The notes below the pieces were generated by a model, which made no database searches, was not told the DNA's origin, and was given only the letters and a program-made list of their open reading frames with translations. From Rheinheimera mangrovi (GTDB lineage: Bacteria > Pseudomonadota > Gammaproteobacteria > Enterobacterales > Alteromonadaceae), in contig NZ_CP034683.1 in NCBI RefSeq assembly GCF_003990335.1, positions 2,122,501 to 2,186,500 of the forward strand: 64,000 nucleotides of DNA, in the 5' to 3' direction. The translations under genes and the position numbers were made by a program. Positions 7,936 to 16,781 of this stretch are shown here, one piece after another. The stretch's first letter is position 1. The number at the start of each line of letters is the position of its first letter.

Positions 7936-8090
7936 GTTATTCTCCACCCACTACTGCTGATAGGAAAGCTGTTGCAGGCTGCGTCAAGCGCCTTGCAACA
8001 CTTTGTTGTTCTCTCGTGTTGTTCGTTCTTGCTTGTGCAGCCCGGTATGATTTTTTGCACCATTGTGAATCGCACCGCACCATTAAATTG

Positions 8091-8122
8091 CATATTGACA
8101 CCGGTGTCAATATGCGTATTAT
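8091..8122 (+). promoter_or_regulatory. LacI-type operator overlapping a sigma-70 promoter for the ABC importer
   Basis: 8091-8114 is a perfect 24-bp palindrome with half-site CATATTGACACC. It contains the -35 hexamer TTGACA (8095-8100), followed after 16 bases by TATTAT (8117-8122) as -10. Repressor binding would cover the -35 and spacer. The central 14 bp TGACACCGGTGTCA recurs before the TonB receptor at 22734-22747. A CG-centred palindrome of this kind is typical of LacI-family sugar regulators. The cognate regulator is not obvious in the window. Confidence 0.8.
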
Positions 8123-8229
8123 CAATTGCGACAGGGTAAAAAATAGCCGCATCGGCAGAACCTTCATGGGGATGTCAGATAGCAAGGCACAAGCACTAAA
8201 AGTGCGATCAAATAAGAAGAGCTGGACAA

Positions 8230-9633
8230 ATGAGCTGGACAAAATTAACGCTGGTGTCGCTGCCTATCGCAGCGGCGGCGGTCGTTGCTGCAATTTGGTG
8301 GAGCGGGGAGCTGCCATCAGATTTAGACCCACAGCAAACACGACCCACATTAGTCATCGCAGAGCACAGGACAGCGCGCCTGCAAGCTTTGTATCAAATG
8401 CAGCCCAAGCTGGAAGCTGAGCTTGGGGTACGCTTAAAAATTGTCGAATATCCGGCACCACCACAGGATTACTTCACCAAGCTGGTGACAGAACTACGAG
8501 CTGGTAATGCACCGGACGTTTTTACTGTGCCACGGGATTTGCAGGTGGACGATTTGGCCGCTGCTGGTTATCTGGCTAATCTGACGGCTGATGTCGAAGC
8601 CTGGTCGGGGTATCAGCAACTGCCAGCTTTAGTTAAAACCTTAACCCGCGCCAGTTTTGACGAACAGGTGTATGTGGTGCCTTCTATTGTGGCTGTGGAG
8701 CAACTCTATTACCGCCATGATTTGTTAACTGCAGCTGGCATCAGTACTGAACAGCCAAAAGACTGGCAGGATTTGCTCAACCGCAGCCGCCTGATTAAGC
8801 AGCAGATGGGCCAGTTCCCGCTGATGATCCCTGCAGGTTTAACCTGGGGTATGGGCTCTTATACCGAAGGTTTTCGTTATTTACTCGCTAGTTTTCAGGA
8901 TTATCAGCTGTTAAGTGCTGGCAATCAGTATCAGTTGAATGATGATGCGGTGCATCAGGCTTTTGGCTTTTACCAGACGCTGGTGCAGGAACAACTGACA
9001 CCGGTGAATCCGCTGCTTAACCCAGAACCCTGGGTGATCCCAAAATACGAAATGTTTCCCAAAGGTGAGTTATTGATCACCACCTGTGGCAGCTGGTGCA
9101 AAGTATTCGACTGGGGCCCTGGCAGCCGCAATCCTATTGCGAATGTCGATACTTCAGTCCAAACCTGGAAATTCCCCAGTGCCGATGGCGGTGAGCCTTT
9201 TGCGTTGGCTTCAGTGGTTTATGCCTGGGCTGTTAATGCTAAATCACGGCAGCAACAGCTTGCCCGTCAACTAGTGCTGGCTTTAGGTGAAGTGGATGTA
9301 GCGCTAGCCTATGCGGTGAAGCTGGGTAATGTGCCAGCGCGGCTGGATGCGAAAGAGCATCCTGACTTTATCGCCTTAGGCAGCTTAATGCAGGACCATG
9401 CGCTTTTGACTGAAAGCCGTGCACTGCGCACTACGGTAGGTTCGAACGCCATGATGGCTGGTGTGGCTCAGGCGTCTGAAGCTGTACTGACAGGCCGTGC
9501 TAATGCGGTGCAGGCACAGCAGCAACTGCATGATTATGTAGTGAATGTGCTGGGCGCTGAGATGGTGGAGCAACAACTTGCCAAAACCCTGCCTTTGCCT
9601 GCCGCTTTACCCGCTGACGTGGAGAAGAATTGA
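8230..9633 (+). CDS. sugar ABC importer, extracellular substrate-binding protein (family 1)
   Basis: A 467-residue protein with an N-terminal hydrophobic segment (about residues 5-24) serving as signal peptide or anchor, and a family-1 solute-binding fold: the A-G-N-A-P-D-V-F-T-V-P segment, V-V-P-S-I-V-A-V-E-Q-L-Y-Y-R-H-D, and a W-rich sugar-binding region. It captures a mono- or oligosaccharide in the periplasm and delivers it to the two permeases. ATG 8230 follows AAGAAGAGCTGG. It is the first gene of a four-gene importer operon controlled by the operator at 8091-8114, and overlaps the next gene by one base (TGATG). Substrate not readable; alpha-mannosides are plausible from the neighbours. 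Confidence 0.88.
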   Translation: MSWTKLTLVSLPIAAAAVVAAIWWSGELPSDLDPQQTRPTLVIAEHRTARLQALYQMQPKLEAELGVRLKIVEYPAPPQDYFTKLVTELRAGNAPDVFTVPRDLQVDDLAAAGYLANLTADVEAWSGYQQLPALVKTLTRASFDEQVYVVPSIVAVEQLYYRHDLLTAAGISTEQPKDWQDLLNRSRLIKQQMGQFPLMIPAGLTWGMGSYTEGFRYLLASFQDYQLLSAGNQYQLNDDAVHQAFGFYQTLVQEQLTPVNPLLNPEPWVIPKYEMFPKGELLITTCGSWCKVFDWGPGSRNPIANVDTSVQTWKFPSADGGEPFALASVVYAWAVNAKSRQQQLARQLVLALGEVDVALAYAVKLGNVPARLDAKEHPDFIALGSLMQDHALLTESRALRTTVGSNAMMAGVAQASEAVLTGRANAVQAQQQLHDYVVNVLGAEMVEQQLAKTLPLPAALPADVEKN

Positions 9634-10520
9634 TGTTTAATATGACGTACGAAGCCAGAAGGCAGTTCGGTTATCGCATTATGATGACACCGGCTTTGTT
9701 GCTGATGGCGGCTTTTATTGTATTCCCTGCTTTTTATGCTTTTTCCTTAAGCTTAACTGACGACGCCTTATTGGGCTTTGCGGCGCAGGAATCTTCTTTT
9801 GTTGGTTTACGTAATTTCAGCCGCTTGTTTAGCGATCCACTGTTTTGGAACTCACTGAAAGTGACGCTGATTTTTGTCATAGGTTCTGCAGTGATTGGCC
9901 AGTTTGTATTGGGTTTTGCATCGGCTTTAATGCTGCAGCGGCCGGTGAAATACAAATCGATTTTTAACGCCATTATTTGTCTGCCAAATGCGGTGCCGGA
10001 AATGGTGGTGGGCTTTTTATGGATTTCTATGTTTGCCAGTGGTGAATATGGCACGCTAAACCGTCTGGTGGCCTGGTTTGGTGTCGAGCCACAGCAGTGG
10101 TTATACACCTTTCCGTTAATGTCGATCATTATCGTCAACACCTGGCGGGGTATAGCTTTTGCGATGATCTTACTGACCTCAGGCCTGGCTTCTATTCCGA
10201 AAGATATTTACGAAGCAGCCCGGGTGGATGGCGCTACAGATACGCAAATTTTCTGGCGTATTACTGTGCCTATGATGATGCCTACCATCTTTCTTTATAT
10301 GTTTATTTCAACTGTGACCACCTTTGCTATTTTTGGTCTGGTTTACACCTTAAGTCGTGGTGGCCCGGCAAACAGCACTGAGATATTGGGTATTTATATT
10401 TACAATCAGTCGTTTACAGCATTTCAGCTGGGCTATGGTGCAGCAGTGGCTGTGATTAGTCTGGTGGTTTCTATGGTGCTGGGAATTATCTATGTCAAAG
10501 CACTGAAGGTGGAGGTCTGA
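9633..10520 (+). CDS. sugar ABC importer permease, MalF/UgpA type
   Basis: A 295-residue inner-membrane protein with about six transmembrane helices and the EAA loop E-A-A-R-V-D-G-A-T-D-T-Q-I-F-W-R-I-T-V-P that docks on the ATPase. The length fits a MalF-type permease without the large periplasmic insert. The preferred ATG 9633 overlaps the stop of the binding-protein gene and is preceded by GGAGAAG; a TTG three bases upstream is in frame. It forms the membrane channel together with the next gene. Confidence 0.92.
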   Translation: MFNMTYEARRQFGYRIMMTPALLLMAAFIVFPAFYAFSLSLTDDALLGFAAQESSFVGLRNFSRLFSDPLFWNSLKVTLIFVIGSAVIGQFVLGFASALMLQRPVKYKSIFNAIICLPNAVPEMVVGFLWISMFASGEYGTLNRLVAWFGVEPQQWLYTFPLMSIIIVNTWRGIAFAMILLTSGLASIPKDIYEAARVDGATDTQIFWRITVPMMMPTIFLYMFISTVTTFAIFGLVYTLSRGGPANSTEILGIYIYNQSFTAFQLGYGAAVAVISLVVSMVLGIIYVKALKVEV

Positions 10521-10521
10521 G

Positions 10522-11451
10522 ATGGTAACTTTAGTCAGACCGGCCAATGAGGAAACCATCATGACGCATCATTCTTCACAGCGCCGCGCCTATTTAACGC
10601 TTGTGCTTATTTCTTTGTTTTGCCTGATGCCATTTTTTTGGGTGGTGCTGGCGGCTTTTGACCCCAAAGCCAGCCAGTTTTTGCAAATTCCTGATGGCAT
10701 TACCGTTAATCATTTCTGGAACCTGTTGGCCAATGAAAGTGGGGTACGTTGGGTATTAAACTCAGTAGGTATTGTTGGCACTGCCACTTTTCTGACCTTA
10801 ATTTTGGCCGGTTTTGGCGGTTACGCTTTATCGCGCACTCAGGCCTGGTGGAAACGGCCTTTGTTGTACGCCATTATTCTGGTGCGGATAGTACCGCCGC
10901 CAGCTTTGATCGTCCCTGTATACAAAGTGATGCTGTTTTTAAACGACTGGATTAATGGTGTGATCAACAGCCTGACCTCTGATGTGGCTCAACAGCTGGT
11001 GTTAAGTCGGATCTTTTCTTTTGTCGATGGTTACCTTGGCCTTATTTTGATCCAAACCGCTATGCAGTTACCGCTGGCGATTTGGATTATGAAAACCTTT
11101 TTTGACGCTATTCCAAAAGACTATGAAGAAGCCGCAGCGCTGGATGGTGCCAGTCAGTGGCAAACCGTGCGTCATGTGTTAATACCGCTGGCCTTGCCAG
11201 GTTTTGCTGCCGCTGGTTTATTTGCATTTATTAACGCCTGGGGTGATTTTTTAATGCCACTGATGTTCACCTCATCACCTGAGTTACAAACCTTGCCACT
11301 GGGCATGTTCCGCGCTTTCTTGCGTGTCGACGCCATTGATTATGGTTTCTTAACGGCACTGGCTGTGATTTACACCTTGCCCGCCGTCATTGCATTTGCC
11401 TTCGCCCGAAAGTTTCTGACACAAACTTTCTCCGGCGGCGTGAAAGGATAA
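10522..11451 (+). CDS. sugar ABC importer permease, MalG/UgpE type
   Basis: A 309-residue permease with six predicted helices and the EAA loop E-E-A-A-A-L-D-G-A-S-Q-W-Q-T-V. It follows the first permease by one base. Two starts are plausible: ATG 10522 after a strong GGAGGT, and ATG 10561 (MTHHSSQRRAY) after GAGGAA; I list the first. A segment between helices (N-S-L-T-S-D-V-A-Q-Q-L-V-L-S-R) makes it somewhat longer than many MalG homologues. Confidence 0.9.
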   Translation: MVTLVRPANEETIMTHHSSQRRAYLTLVLISLFCLMPFFWVVLAAFDPKASQFLQIPDGITVNHFWNLLANESGVRWVLNSVGIVGTATFLTLILAGFGGYALSRTQAWWKRPLLYAIILVRIVPPPALIVPVYKVMLFLNDWINGVINSLTSDVAQQLVLSRIFSFVDGYLGLILIQTAMQLPLAIWIMKTFFDAIPKDYEEAAALDGASQWQTVRHVLIPLALPGFAAAGLFAFINAWGDFLMPLMFTSSPELQTLPLGMFRAFLRVDAIDYGFLTALAVIYTLPAVIAFAFARKFLTQTFSGGVKG

Positions 11452-11463
11452 GAGGATTTTGTT

Positions 11464-12573
11464 ATGTCACAGATTGAACTGATTAATATTAAAAAGAATT
11501 ACATGGGCACAGAAGTGGTGAAGGGCATAGATGTCACCATTAACGAAGGCGAATTTGCTGTGATCGTTGGCCCTTCAGGCTGCGGTAAATCCACCTTGTT
11601 GCGCATGATTGCAGGTTTAGAAGATATCAGCAGTGGTGAGCTAAAAATTGGCGGCAAGCTGATGAATAACGTCTCACCGGATCAGCGTGAAATAGCCATG
11701 GTGTTTCAGTCTTATGCTTTGTATCCGCATATGACGGTAGCGGAAAACATTGGTTTTGCGCTGGCGCTGAAAAAAACGGACAAGGCGGAAATCAATCGTC
11801 GGGTGCAGGAAGCTGCCAAAATGCTGGAGCTGGAACATTTACTGGAGCGCAAACCTGCTGCTTTATCCGGTGGTCAGCGCCAACGTGTGGCTATAGGCCG
11901 TGCCATAGTAAAACGGCCTAAAGTGATTTTATTTGATGAGCCGTTGTCGAATCTGGACGCTAAATTACGGGTGCAGATGCGTACCGAGCTAATGCGATTA
12001 CACCGCGAATTTGGTTCCACCATAGTTTATGTCACGCACGATCAGGTGGAAGCCATGACGATGGCGCAAAAAATCATAGTACTGAACAACGGCCATGTCG
12101 CTCAGATGGGCAAACCGATGGACCTGTACCGTGACCCGGAAAATACTTTTGTCGCGCAGTTTATTGGTGTGCCAAAAATGAATTTGCTGCGCGGCAATTT
12201 ACAGGCCGATGTCTTTACGCTGCAGTCGGGTCAGAAGCTACAACTCGATTGTGGTTACTGTGACGGTGTTAATTTACAGCTTGGGGTTCGGCCTGAGCAT
12301 CTTAAGCTGGAACTGCTGCAGCCGCGCAGTGGCAGTGAAAACAATAGCGAACACAGCTGGACTGTGGATGTGGTAGAGCGCCTTGGCGTAGAAAGTTTTA
12401 TTCACTTGTGTAATGCCGCTCGTGACGTGTTGGTGCTACGCCTTGAAGGTGACTGTGATTTACAAGTGAATAGCAAAGTGGCGGTGCGCTTTGATTGCAG
12501 TCACTGTTATCTGTTTAACGACGCTGGTGTGCGGCTGTTACCAAATTCTGCCGCTATGCATTTGGCGGGCTGA
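11464..12573 (+). CDS. sugar ABC importer ATPase, MalK/UgpC/MsmK type
   Basis: A 369-residue ATPase with Walker A G-P-S-G-C-G-K-S-T, Q-loop V-F-Q-S-Y-A-L-Y-P-H-M, signature L-S-G-G-Q-R-Q-R-V-A, Walker B V-I-L-F-D-E-P, D-loop S-N-L-D-A-K-L-R and switch His in Y-V-T-H-D-Q. The C-terminal part from about residue 240 is the TOBE domain of the MalK class. It energises the two permeases upstream. Last gene of the importer operon, followed by a terminator at 12596. Confidence 0.95.
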   Translation: MSQIELINIKKNYMGTEVVKGIDVTINEGEFAVIVGPSGCGKSTLLRMIAGLEDISSGELKIGGKLMNNVSPDQREIAMVFQSYALYPHMTVAENIGFALALKKTDKAEINRRVQEAAKMLELEHLLERKPAALSGGQRQRVAIGRAIVKRPKVILFDEPLSNLDAKLRVQMRTELMRLHREFGSTIVYVTHDQVEAMTMAQKIIVLNNGHVAQMGKPMDLYRDPENTFVAQFIGVPKMNLLRGNLQADVFTLQSGQKLQLDCGYCDGVNLQLGVRPEHLKLELLQPRSGSENNSEHSWTVDVVERLGVESFIHLCNAARDVLVLRLEGDCDLQVNSKVAVRFDCSHCYLFNDAGVRLLPNSAAMHLAG

Positions 12574-12595
12574 TCTCGTTCTCTGGATGGACCTT

Positions 12596-12632
12596 GGCCA
12601 GATTGCTTGTTGGGCACTCTGGCCCTTTTTTT
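12596..12632 (+). terminator. rho-independent terminator after the ABC importer operon
   Basis: GGCCAGA (12596-12602) pairs with TCTGGCC (12618-12624) around a 15-base loop, followed by C and a run of seven T. Confidence 0.75.
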
Positions 12633-12646
12633 ATCTCTGGTTTGTT

Positions 12647-13327
12647 TTAGTTCGGGTTTAGCCGAAAACAAAGCTTTGATAAAAGCTTGGGAAGAGATTT
12701 CATATCATTAAATTCTATCACCGAAGCGGATGGGCTGGTTTCGCCATGGATGTTATAAAACAAAGTGTGCATACCTGCGACCAGGCCTGCCAACACGCCG
12801 GGCAGGCTGTCTTCTATCACTACACAATGCTCTGGTGTTGCGCCAAGGCTGGCTGCGGCGTGCAGATATAATGCAGGGTCTGGCTTAAAACGTTGAATAT
12901 CGTACGCGCTGAAGATGCGATCGTTAAAAAATTCAGTAAGGTCACAAAGTTCCAGCGCCTGCTGCACTTTAAAGCGGGGGCCATTGCTGACCACTGCCAT
13001 GGGCCAACCTTGCTGCTGACAAAATTGCAGGGCTGAGTTTATACCTGCCACAGCTTTGAGTTCGGCCTGAAACAATTGCCGCACCAGAGCACGGTAACGC
13101 GGCTCGGTATCATGGCTTAAACGAACCCCATGTAGCTTTGCCAGTGTGTCGAATATATCCGACAGCTGGCCACCCCGGTAATCCCGGATCAGATCTGGTA
13201 CCGAAAGCGTGACGCCATATTCGGCAAAAATCTGAGCTAAGGCTTGATTACATAAGCCTTCGCTGTCGACTAGCGTGCCGTCACTGTCAAACAAAAGGCA
13301 AAGCTTTACCGGGTTCATTGAGCTCAT
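12647..13327 (-). CDS. HAD-superfamily (subfamily IA) sugar-phosphate phosphatase/mutase-like protein
   Basis: A 226-residue HAD hydrolase. Motif I is F-D-S-D-G-T-L-V-D-S-E, motif II V-V-S-N-G-P, motif III K-P-D-P and motif IV V-I-E-D-S-L-P-G-V, with a helical cap domain between motifs I and II, as in beta-phosphoglucomutase and YieH-type phosphatases. The enzyme probably dephosphorylates a small phosphorylated sugar. Its ATG overlaps the stop of the GH92 gene (AATGA), so the two are coupled and probably co-regulated by the GntR-type operator upstream of GH92. Exact substrate unknown; mannose- or KDG-related phosphates would fit the neighbourhood (inference). Confidence 0.85.
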   Translation of the reverse strand: MSSMNPVKLCLLFDSDGTLVDSEGLCNQALAQIFAEYGVTLSVPDLIRDYRGGQLSDIFDTLAKLHGVRLSHDTEPRYRALVRQLFQAELKAVAGINSALQFCQQQGWPMAVVSNGPRFKVQQALELCDLTEFFNDRIFSAYDIQRFKPDPALYLHAAASLGATPEHCVVIEDSLPGVLAGLVAGMHTLFYNIHGETSPSASVIEFNDMKSLPKLLSKLCFRLNPN

Positions 13328-15750
13328 TGCGTCAGGCTTTTATTGGGTTGGTCAGACATCTGCAGCACCAGCTCACCACCTTTAATAATTTCGCTATGGT
13401 ACAAATAGCTGCGTTGAAGCACCTTGCCATTTAAGCGGATCTCGCTGATATAAGGCCGGTTTTTGCCGTTATTCAGAGTTTTAATCTTAAACTCTTTGCC
13501 GGGATAAAAAGCCGGGTCCAGTTGGATGCGAACTTCATCAAACAGTGGGCTACCGAGCTGATAAACAGGGTCGGCTTCGACACCACCGGACAGCTGAAAC
13601 AGGCCTATTTTCATCAACACCGACAAACTCCCCATCAGGCCCTGATCTTCATCGCCGTTGTAGCCACGGTCCGGCGATAAGTCACTGTAGACAGTATCGA
13701 CTATTTGTCTGGACCAATACTGTGTCAGCCAGGGCGCTCCGGCCGCACTGAAAATAAAGGCGGTTTGCATACTGGGCTGATTGCCATAGTTAATAGGGCT
13801 GCGGCGGTATTCTTCGTGAGTTTCCTGAGCATGAGCTGTGCCTGAGGTAAAACCCTGTTTTTGCGCTGTTTTAAAGTCGTTATCTAATCTTGTGATCAAC
13901 CTGTCTTTACCTCCCATCAGCTCCGTCAGGCCTATGATGTCATGAGGCACAAACCAGGTGGCCTGAGCCGGATTGGCTTCAACAAAACCATTTTCGTACT
14001 CGTGAGGGTCAAAAGGTGTCTGCCAGCTGCCATCAAGGTTGCGGGGCCGCATATATCCCGTCTGGCTATCGAACTGGTTGCGATAATTCTGCGCTCTTTT
14101 GCTGTAAAGTTTCGCATCTTCAGTAAAGCCTAAAGCCGTCGCCAGTTGTGCCAGCGCGTGATCCTGAAAGGAATATTCCAGCGTCTGGCCTGAGCCACGT
14201 CTGTGGCTGCCATAATTACTTTCAGTTTCTGGCAAAGGGTAGGGAATGTAACCCCGCTGCAGATAATACTGCATACCTCCGCCTGTGCTGCTGTAATGCT
14301 CGTAACCAGCGCGGGCCATGACGCCATCCTGGCTATGGTTGTGCTGCATTGCCTTGTAAGCGGCCTTCACATCAAAATCCTGCTGATTGTTGTACAAGCC
14401 TTTTTGATAGTTCGAGACTAAAAATGGCGTCGTAGGTGCGCCTGTCATCACCAGCGTATCCTGTCCACCGGACGGGCCACGCGGAATAAAGCCACCATCT
14501 TTGGCATACTGCAACAGGCTGTTGCCCATGTCGGCTGCAATTTGTGGATAAGCCAGAGGCCATAAAGTGGCGATAGTCCACTGTGCGCCCCAGAATGAAT
14601 CTGAATTGTGATGGTTAAATTTGGGTTTGCCGCTGGCATCCAGCGGTAACTGCCGGACTACAGCTTCAGTGCCAGATAAGTCGGAGTATTCTCCATTGAC
14701 GTCAGAGATGGCTCTCCGGCCTTGCAGTGAATGCCACAAATCTGTATAGAAACGGCGCTGTTGCTGCTCTGTGCCGCCGCTGATGTTGATGCGACTTAAA
14801 GCGTTATTCCATTCTTGCTTTGCTTCTTGTCGAACTTTGGCAAAATCCCAGTGTGGCAGTTCGGTGTCGGCATTGAGTTTAGCGTTGTCGACCGATACAT
14901 AAGAAATACCCACTTTCAGCAATGTAGGGTTGCTGCTGCCTGCCAGAGTGACCACTAAACCAGCATCATCGCCATCAATACCGCTGACATTATGAAACAG
15001 CATCTTGCCACGCCAGGCATCCAGCTGTTGCACCTTCTGGTTAAAACGGGCATAAAAATACACTTTCACCGGCTTGGTGCGCCGCTCTGTGCCTTGATTG
15101 GTGATATAGCCTGCCACTGCATTTTGGCCTTGCAACTGCGCTTGAGCATGGCCAAGGCGGGATGGCCCCATCAAACCACCTAACTGAAACAGCACCTGTT
15201 GGGGCTGATTGGCTGCATAGGTGTATTGATGAAAACCAACTCTGGAGGTGGAGGTTAAGGCTACTTCTATTTGGTAACGGTCCAGCTTTAACTGATGAAA
15301 GCCGGGTTGAACTACTTCGCCATTATGGGAAAAGTCTGAATAGTAATCGGTTTTTAACTGCTCCAGCTTTTGGTTGGAAGACAGTGGCATGACAGATAAA
15401 CCCGCCAGCTGCCACTCATGAATATGGTTAAAGCCTTTGATTTGTTTGGAGTGATAACGGTAGCCGCTGCCCCATTCGCCTTCAAGATCGGTATCCGGAA
15501 ACAGGCTAACCATACCAAAAGGGCGGGCGGCTGAACTGAAGAAAAACCAGCGGCTGTTGGCACTATCAAGGTAGGGATACACCAAATCAACAGGCTCTCT
15601 GCTTGCAGCTTCAGTCATTGGCGCAACACCACAACACAAAACCAGCGCCAGCAGCGCAGAGCGAAACTTTGTGGGTTTGCTGTGTGCCTTCGTTGTGAAA
15701 AAAAACTTAGGTAGAAGGGCCGGAGGCTGGTGAGAAAAGAGGGCTGTCAT
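13324..15750 (-). CDS. secreted GH92-family exo-alpha-mannosidase
   Basis: An 808-residue protein with a long basic N-terminus followed by a hydrophobic signal segment (A-L-L-A-L-V-L-C-C-G). GH92 features are clear: N-terminal domain with R-P-F-G-M-V-S-L-F-P-D-T and G-S-G-Y-R-Y, the catalytic domain with F-Y-T-D-L-W-H-S-L, S-D-S-F-W-G-A-Q-W-T, G-G-F-I-P-R, and G-Y-N-G-D-E-D-Q-G-L-M-G near the C-terminus, where the family carries its catalytic Glu/Asp cluster and calcium ligands. GH92 enzymes are calcium-dependent inverting alpha-mannosidases acting on N-glycans or mannans. ATG 15750 is preceded by TAAGG; an upstream TTG is less likely. Two GntR-type operator boxes lie just upstream. The released mannose could feed the isomerase/kinase genes downstream of gntR. 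Confidence 0.88.
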   Translation of the reverse strand: MTALFSHQPPALLPKFFFTTKAHSKPTKFRSALLALVLCCGVAPMTEAASREPVDLVYPYLDSANSRWFFFSSAARPFGMVSLFPDTDLEGEWGSGYRYHSKQIKGFNHIHEWQLAGLSVMPLSSNQKLEQLKTDYYSDFSHNGEVVQPGFHQLKLDRYQIEVALTSTSRVGFHQYTYAANQPQQVLFQLGGLMGPSRLGHAQAQLQGQNAVAGYITNQGTERRTKPVKVYFYARFNQKVQQLDAWRGKMLFHNVSGIDGDDAGLVVTLAGSSNPTLLKVGISYVSVDNAKLNADTELPHWDFAKVRQEAKQEWNNALSRINISGGTEQQQRRFYTDLWHSLQGRRAISDVNGEYSDLSGTEAVVRQLPLDASGKPKFNHHNSDSFWGAQWTIATLWPLAYPQIAADMGNSLLQYAKDGGFIPRGPSGGQDTLVMTGAPTTPFLVSNYQKGLYNNQQDFDVKAAYKAMQHNHSQDGVMARAGYEHYSSTGGGMQYYLQRGYIPYPLPETESNYGSHRRGSGQTLEYSFQDHALAQLATALGFTEDAKLYSKRAQNYRNQFDSQTGYMRPRNLDGSWQTPFDPHEYENGFVEANPAQATWFVPHDIIGLTELMGGKDRLITRLDNDFKTAQKQGFTSGTAHAQETHEEYRRSPINYGNQPSMQTAFIFSAAGAPWLTQYWSRQIVDTVYSDLSPDRGYNGDEDQGLMGSLSVLMKIGLFQLSGGVEADPVYQLGSPLFDEVRIQLDPAFYPGKEFKIKTLNNGKNRPYISEIRLNGKVLQRSYLYHSEIIKGGELVLQMSDQPNKSLTQ

Positions 15751-15796
15751 CAGATGCCTTACTAAAAGTCGCTGCAAGATGCCCTATGTATAACAA

Positions 15797-15831
15797 ATTG
15801 GACAGGCCAATTGCAACACTGGCTTGTCCAC
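15797..15831 (-). promoter_or_regulatory. GntR-type operator boxes upstream of the GH92 gene
   Basis: ATTGGACAGGCCAAT (15797-15811) matches the boxes in front of gntR and manD (TTGGNCNGNCCAA). A weaker inverted relative, CTGGCTTGTCCAC (15819-15831), follows 21 bp later, two helical turns away. They lie in the 93-bp gap between the gntR stop and the GH92 start, so GH92 and the coupled HAD gene are probably in the same regulon. Confidence 0.7.
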
Positions 15832-15843
15832 AGATCGTGCTAT

Positions 15844-16581
15844 CTAGTCCGCAATCAACAAAATATAAGCTTCAGTGACTTGAGCTATATGCTCCTGCAT
15901 TGCGGCTCTGGCGCCCGTTGCGTCGCGGCGGCTTAAGCATTGATAAATTTTTTCATGCGCCTGAATATTAGGGCCTGCAACCTGACGGCGGATTTTTTCG
16001 GCAAATAACCGGCTGATTTCCGATGACTCACGCAAAGTCCATAACCATTCCACCATAGATTGCAAAGCGCTATTGCGGGTGGCGCTGGCAATTAACTGAT
16101 GAAATTTGCCATCAAAAGCTTCGGCTTCAGAGGTTTTTTGTGCTGCAACTAAAGCCGTCATCTGGTTTAAATAAGCTTTGAGTTTTAACAACTCTTCATT
16201 ACTGATGCGCTCTGCAGCTAAAGCCGCTGCATCACCTTCTATCAATAATCGGGCTTCCATTATCTCCAGCGGGCCTGGGGCGTCATCAGCCAAAATGGAG
16301 CTTTTTAATGCGGCTGATTTCAGTACATAAACCCCTGATCCCGGCTTAATTTCAACCAGTCCTGACACTTCCAGCGCTATTAATGCTTCACGCACTGTTT
16401 GGCGGCTGACGTCGTAGTGCTGCGCTAAATCGCGTTCTGCCGGCAGCCGATCACCAGGATTGAGGTCGCCTTTGGCTATGTTTTGCGCCAGCTTGTCGGC
16501 GATCAATAAATATAGCCGTGGGCTATTGGCCTGACTGCGTTCTGTACTGAGCTGCAGTGGAGAGTCTGTTGTTTGTGTCAT
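15844..16581 (-). CDS. GntR-family regulator, FadR subfamily
   Basis: A 245-residue regulator. The N-terminal winged helix shows G-D-L-N-P-G-D-R-L-P-A-E-R-D-L-A followed by S-R-Q-T-V-R-E-A-L-I-A-L-E, and the C-terminal all-helical FCD domain shows E-A-R-L-L-I-E and the spaced His residues (F-H-Q-L-I, A-H-E-K-I, E-H-I-A-Q) that bind a metal and an acid ligand. FadR-subfamily regulators commonly sense sugar acids; here mannonate or KDG is plausible given divergent manD and kdgK (inference). I start at ATG 16581: a longer frame to 16692 would be translated from the operator boxes. It is divergent from manD, with three operator boxes in between, and probably represses itself, the manD operon and GH92. 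Confidence 0.9.
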   Translation of the reverse strand: MTQTTDSPLQLSTERSQANSPRLYLLIADKLAQNIAKGDLNPGDRLPAERDLAQHYDVSRQTVREALIALEVSGLVEIKPGSGVYVLKSAALKSSILADDAPGPLEIMEARLLIEGDAAALAAERISNEELLKLKAYLNQMTALVAAQKTSEAEAFDGKFHQLIASATRNSALQSMVEWLWTLRESSEISRLFAEKIRRQVAGPNIQAHEKIYQCLSRRDATGARAAMQEHIAQVTEAYILLIAD

Positions 16582-16599
16582 CTTGGCTTCAAATTTATT

Positions 16600-16672
16600 T
16601 TGGACTGACCAAATATTTAATATTGCAAATTGGACAGGCCAAATGTTAGTGTTAATCAATAGGCCTGACCAA
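16600..16672. promoter_or_regulatory. three GntR-type operator boxes at exact 30-bp spacing
   Basis: TTGGACTGACCAA (16600-16612), TTGGACAGGCCAA (16630-16642) and TAGGCCTGACCAA (16660-16672) fit TTGGNCNGNCCAA. Their centres are exactly 30 bp apart, close to three helical turns. They occupy the gntR-manD intergenic region, the first only 19 bp from the gntR ATG. FadR-subfamily dimers bind this type of TGG-N-CCA palindrome. Confidence 0.82.
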
Positions 16673-16781
16673 TTTAATCTGTCGACCGGCACAATTCAAG
16701 CGTAGTAGACAAACCTGTTGTTGAGTTTGTTGTTTTGGATAGCTGTAGCTGGCAGTCACTCAGAGGAAAATTATAAAAGTT

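Noticed and set aside
16582..16692. 37-residue N-terminal extension of the GntR regulator
   Set aside because: It would be encoded by the operator boxes; the family begins at the internal Met.
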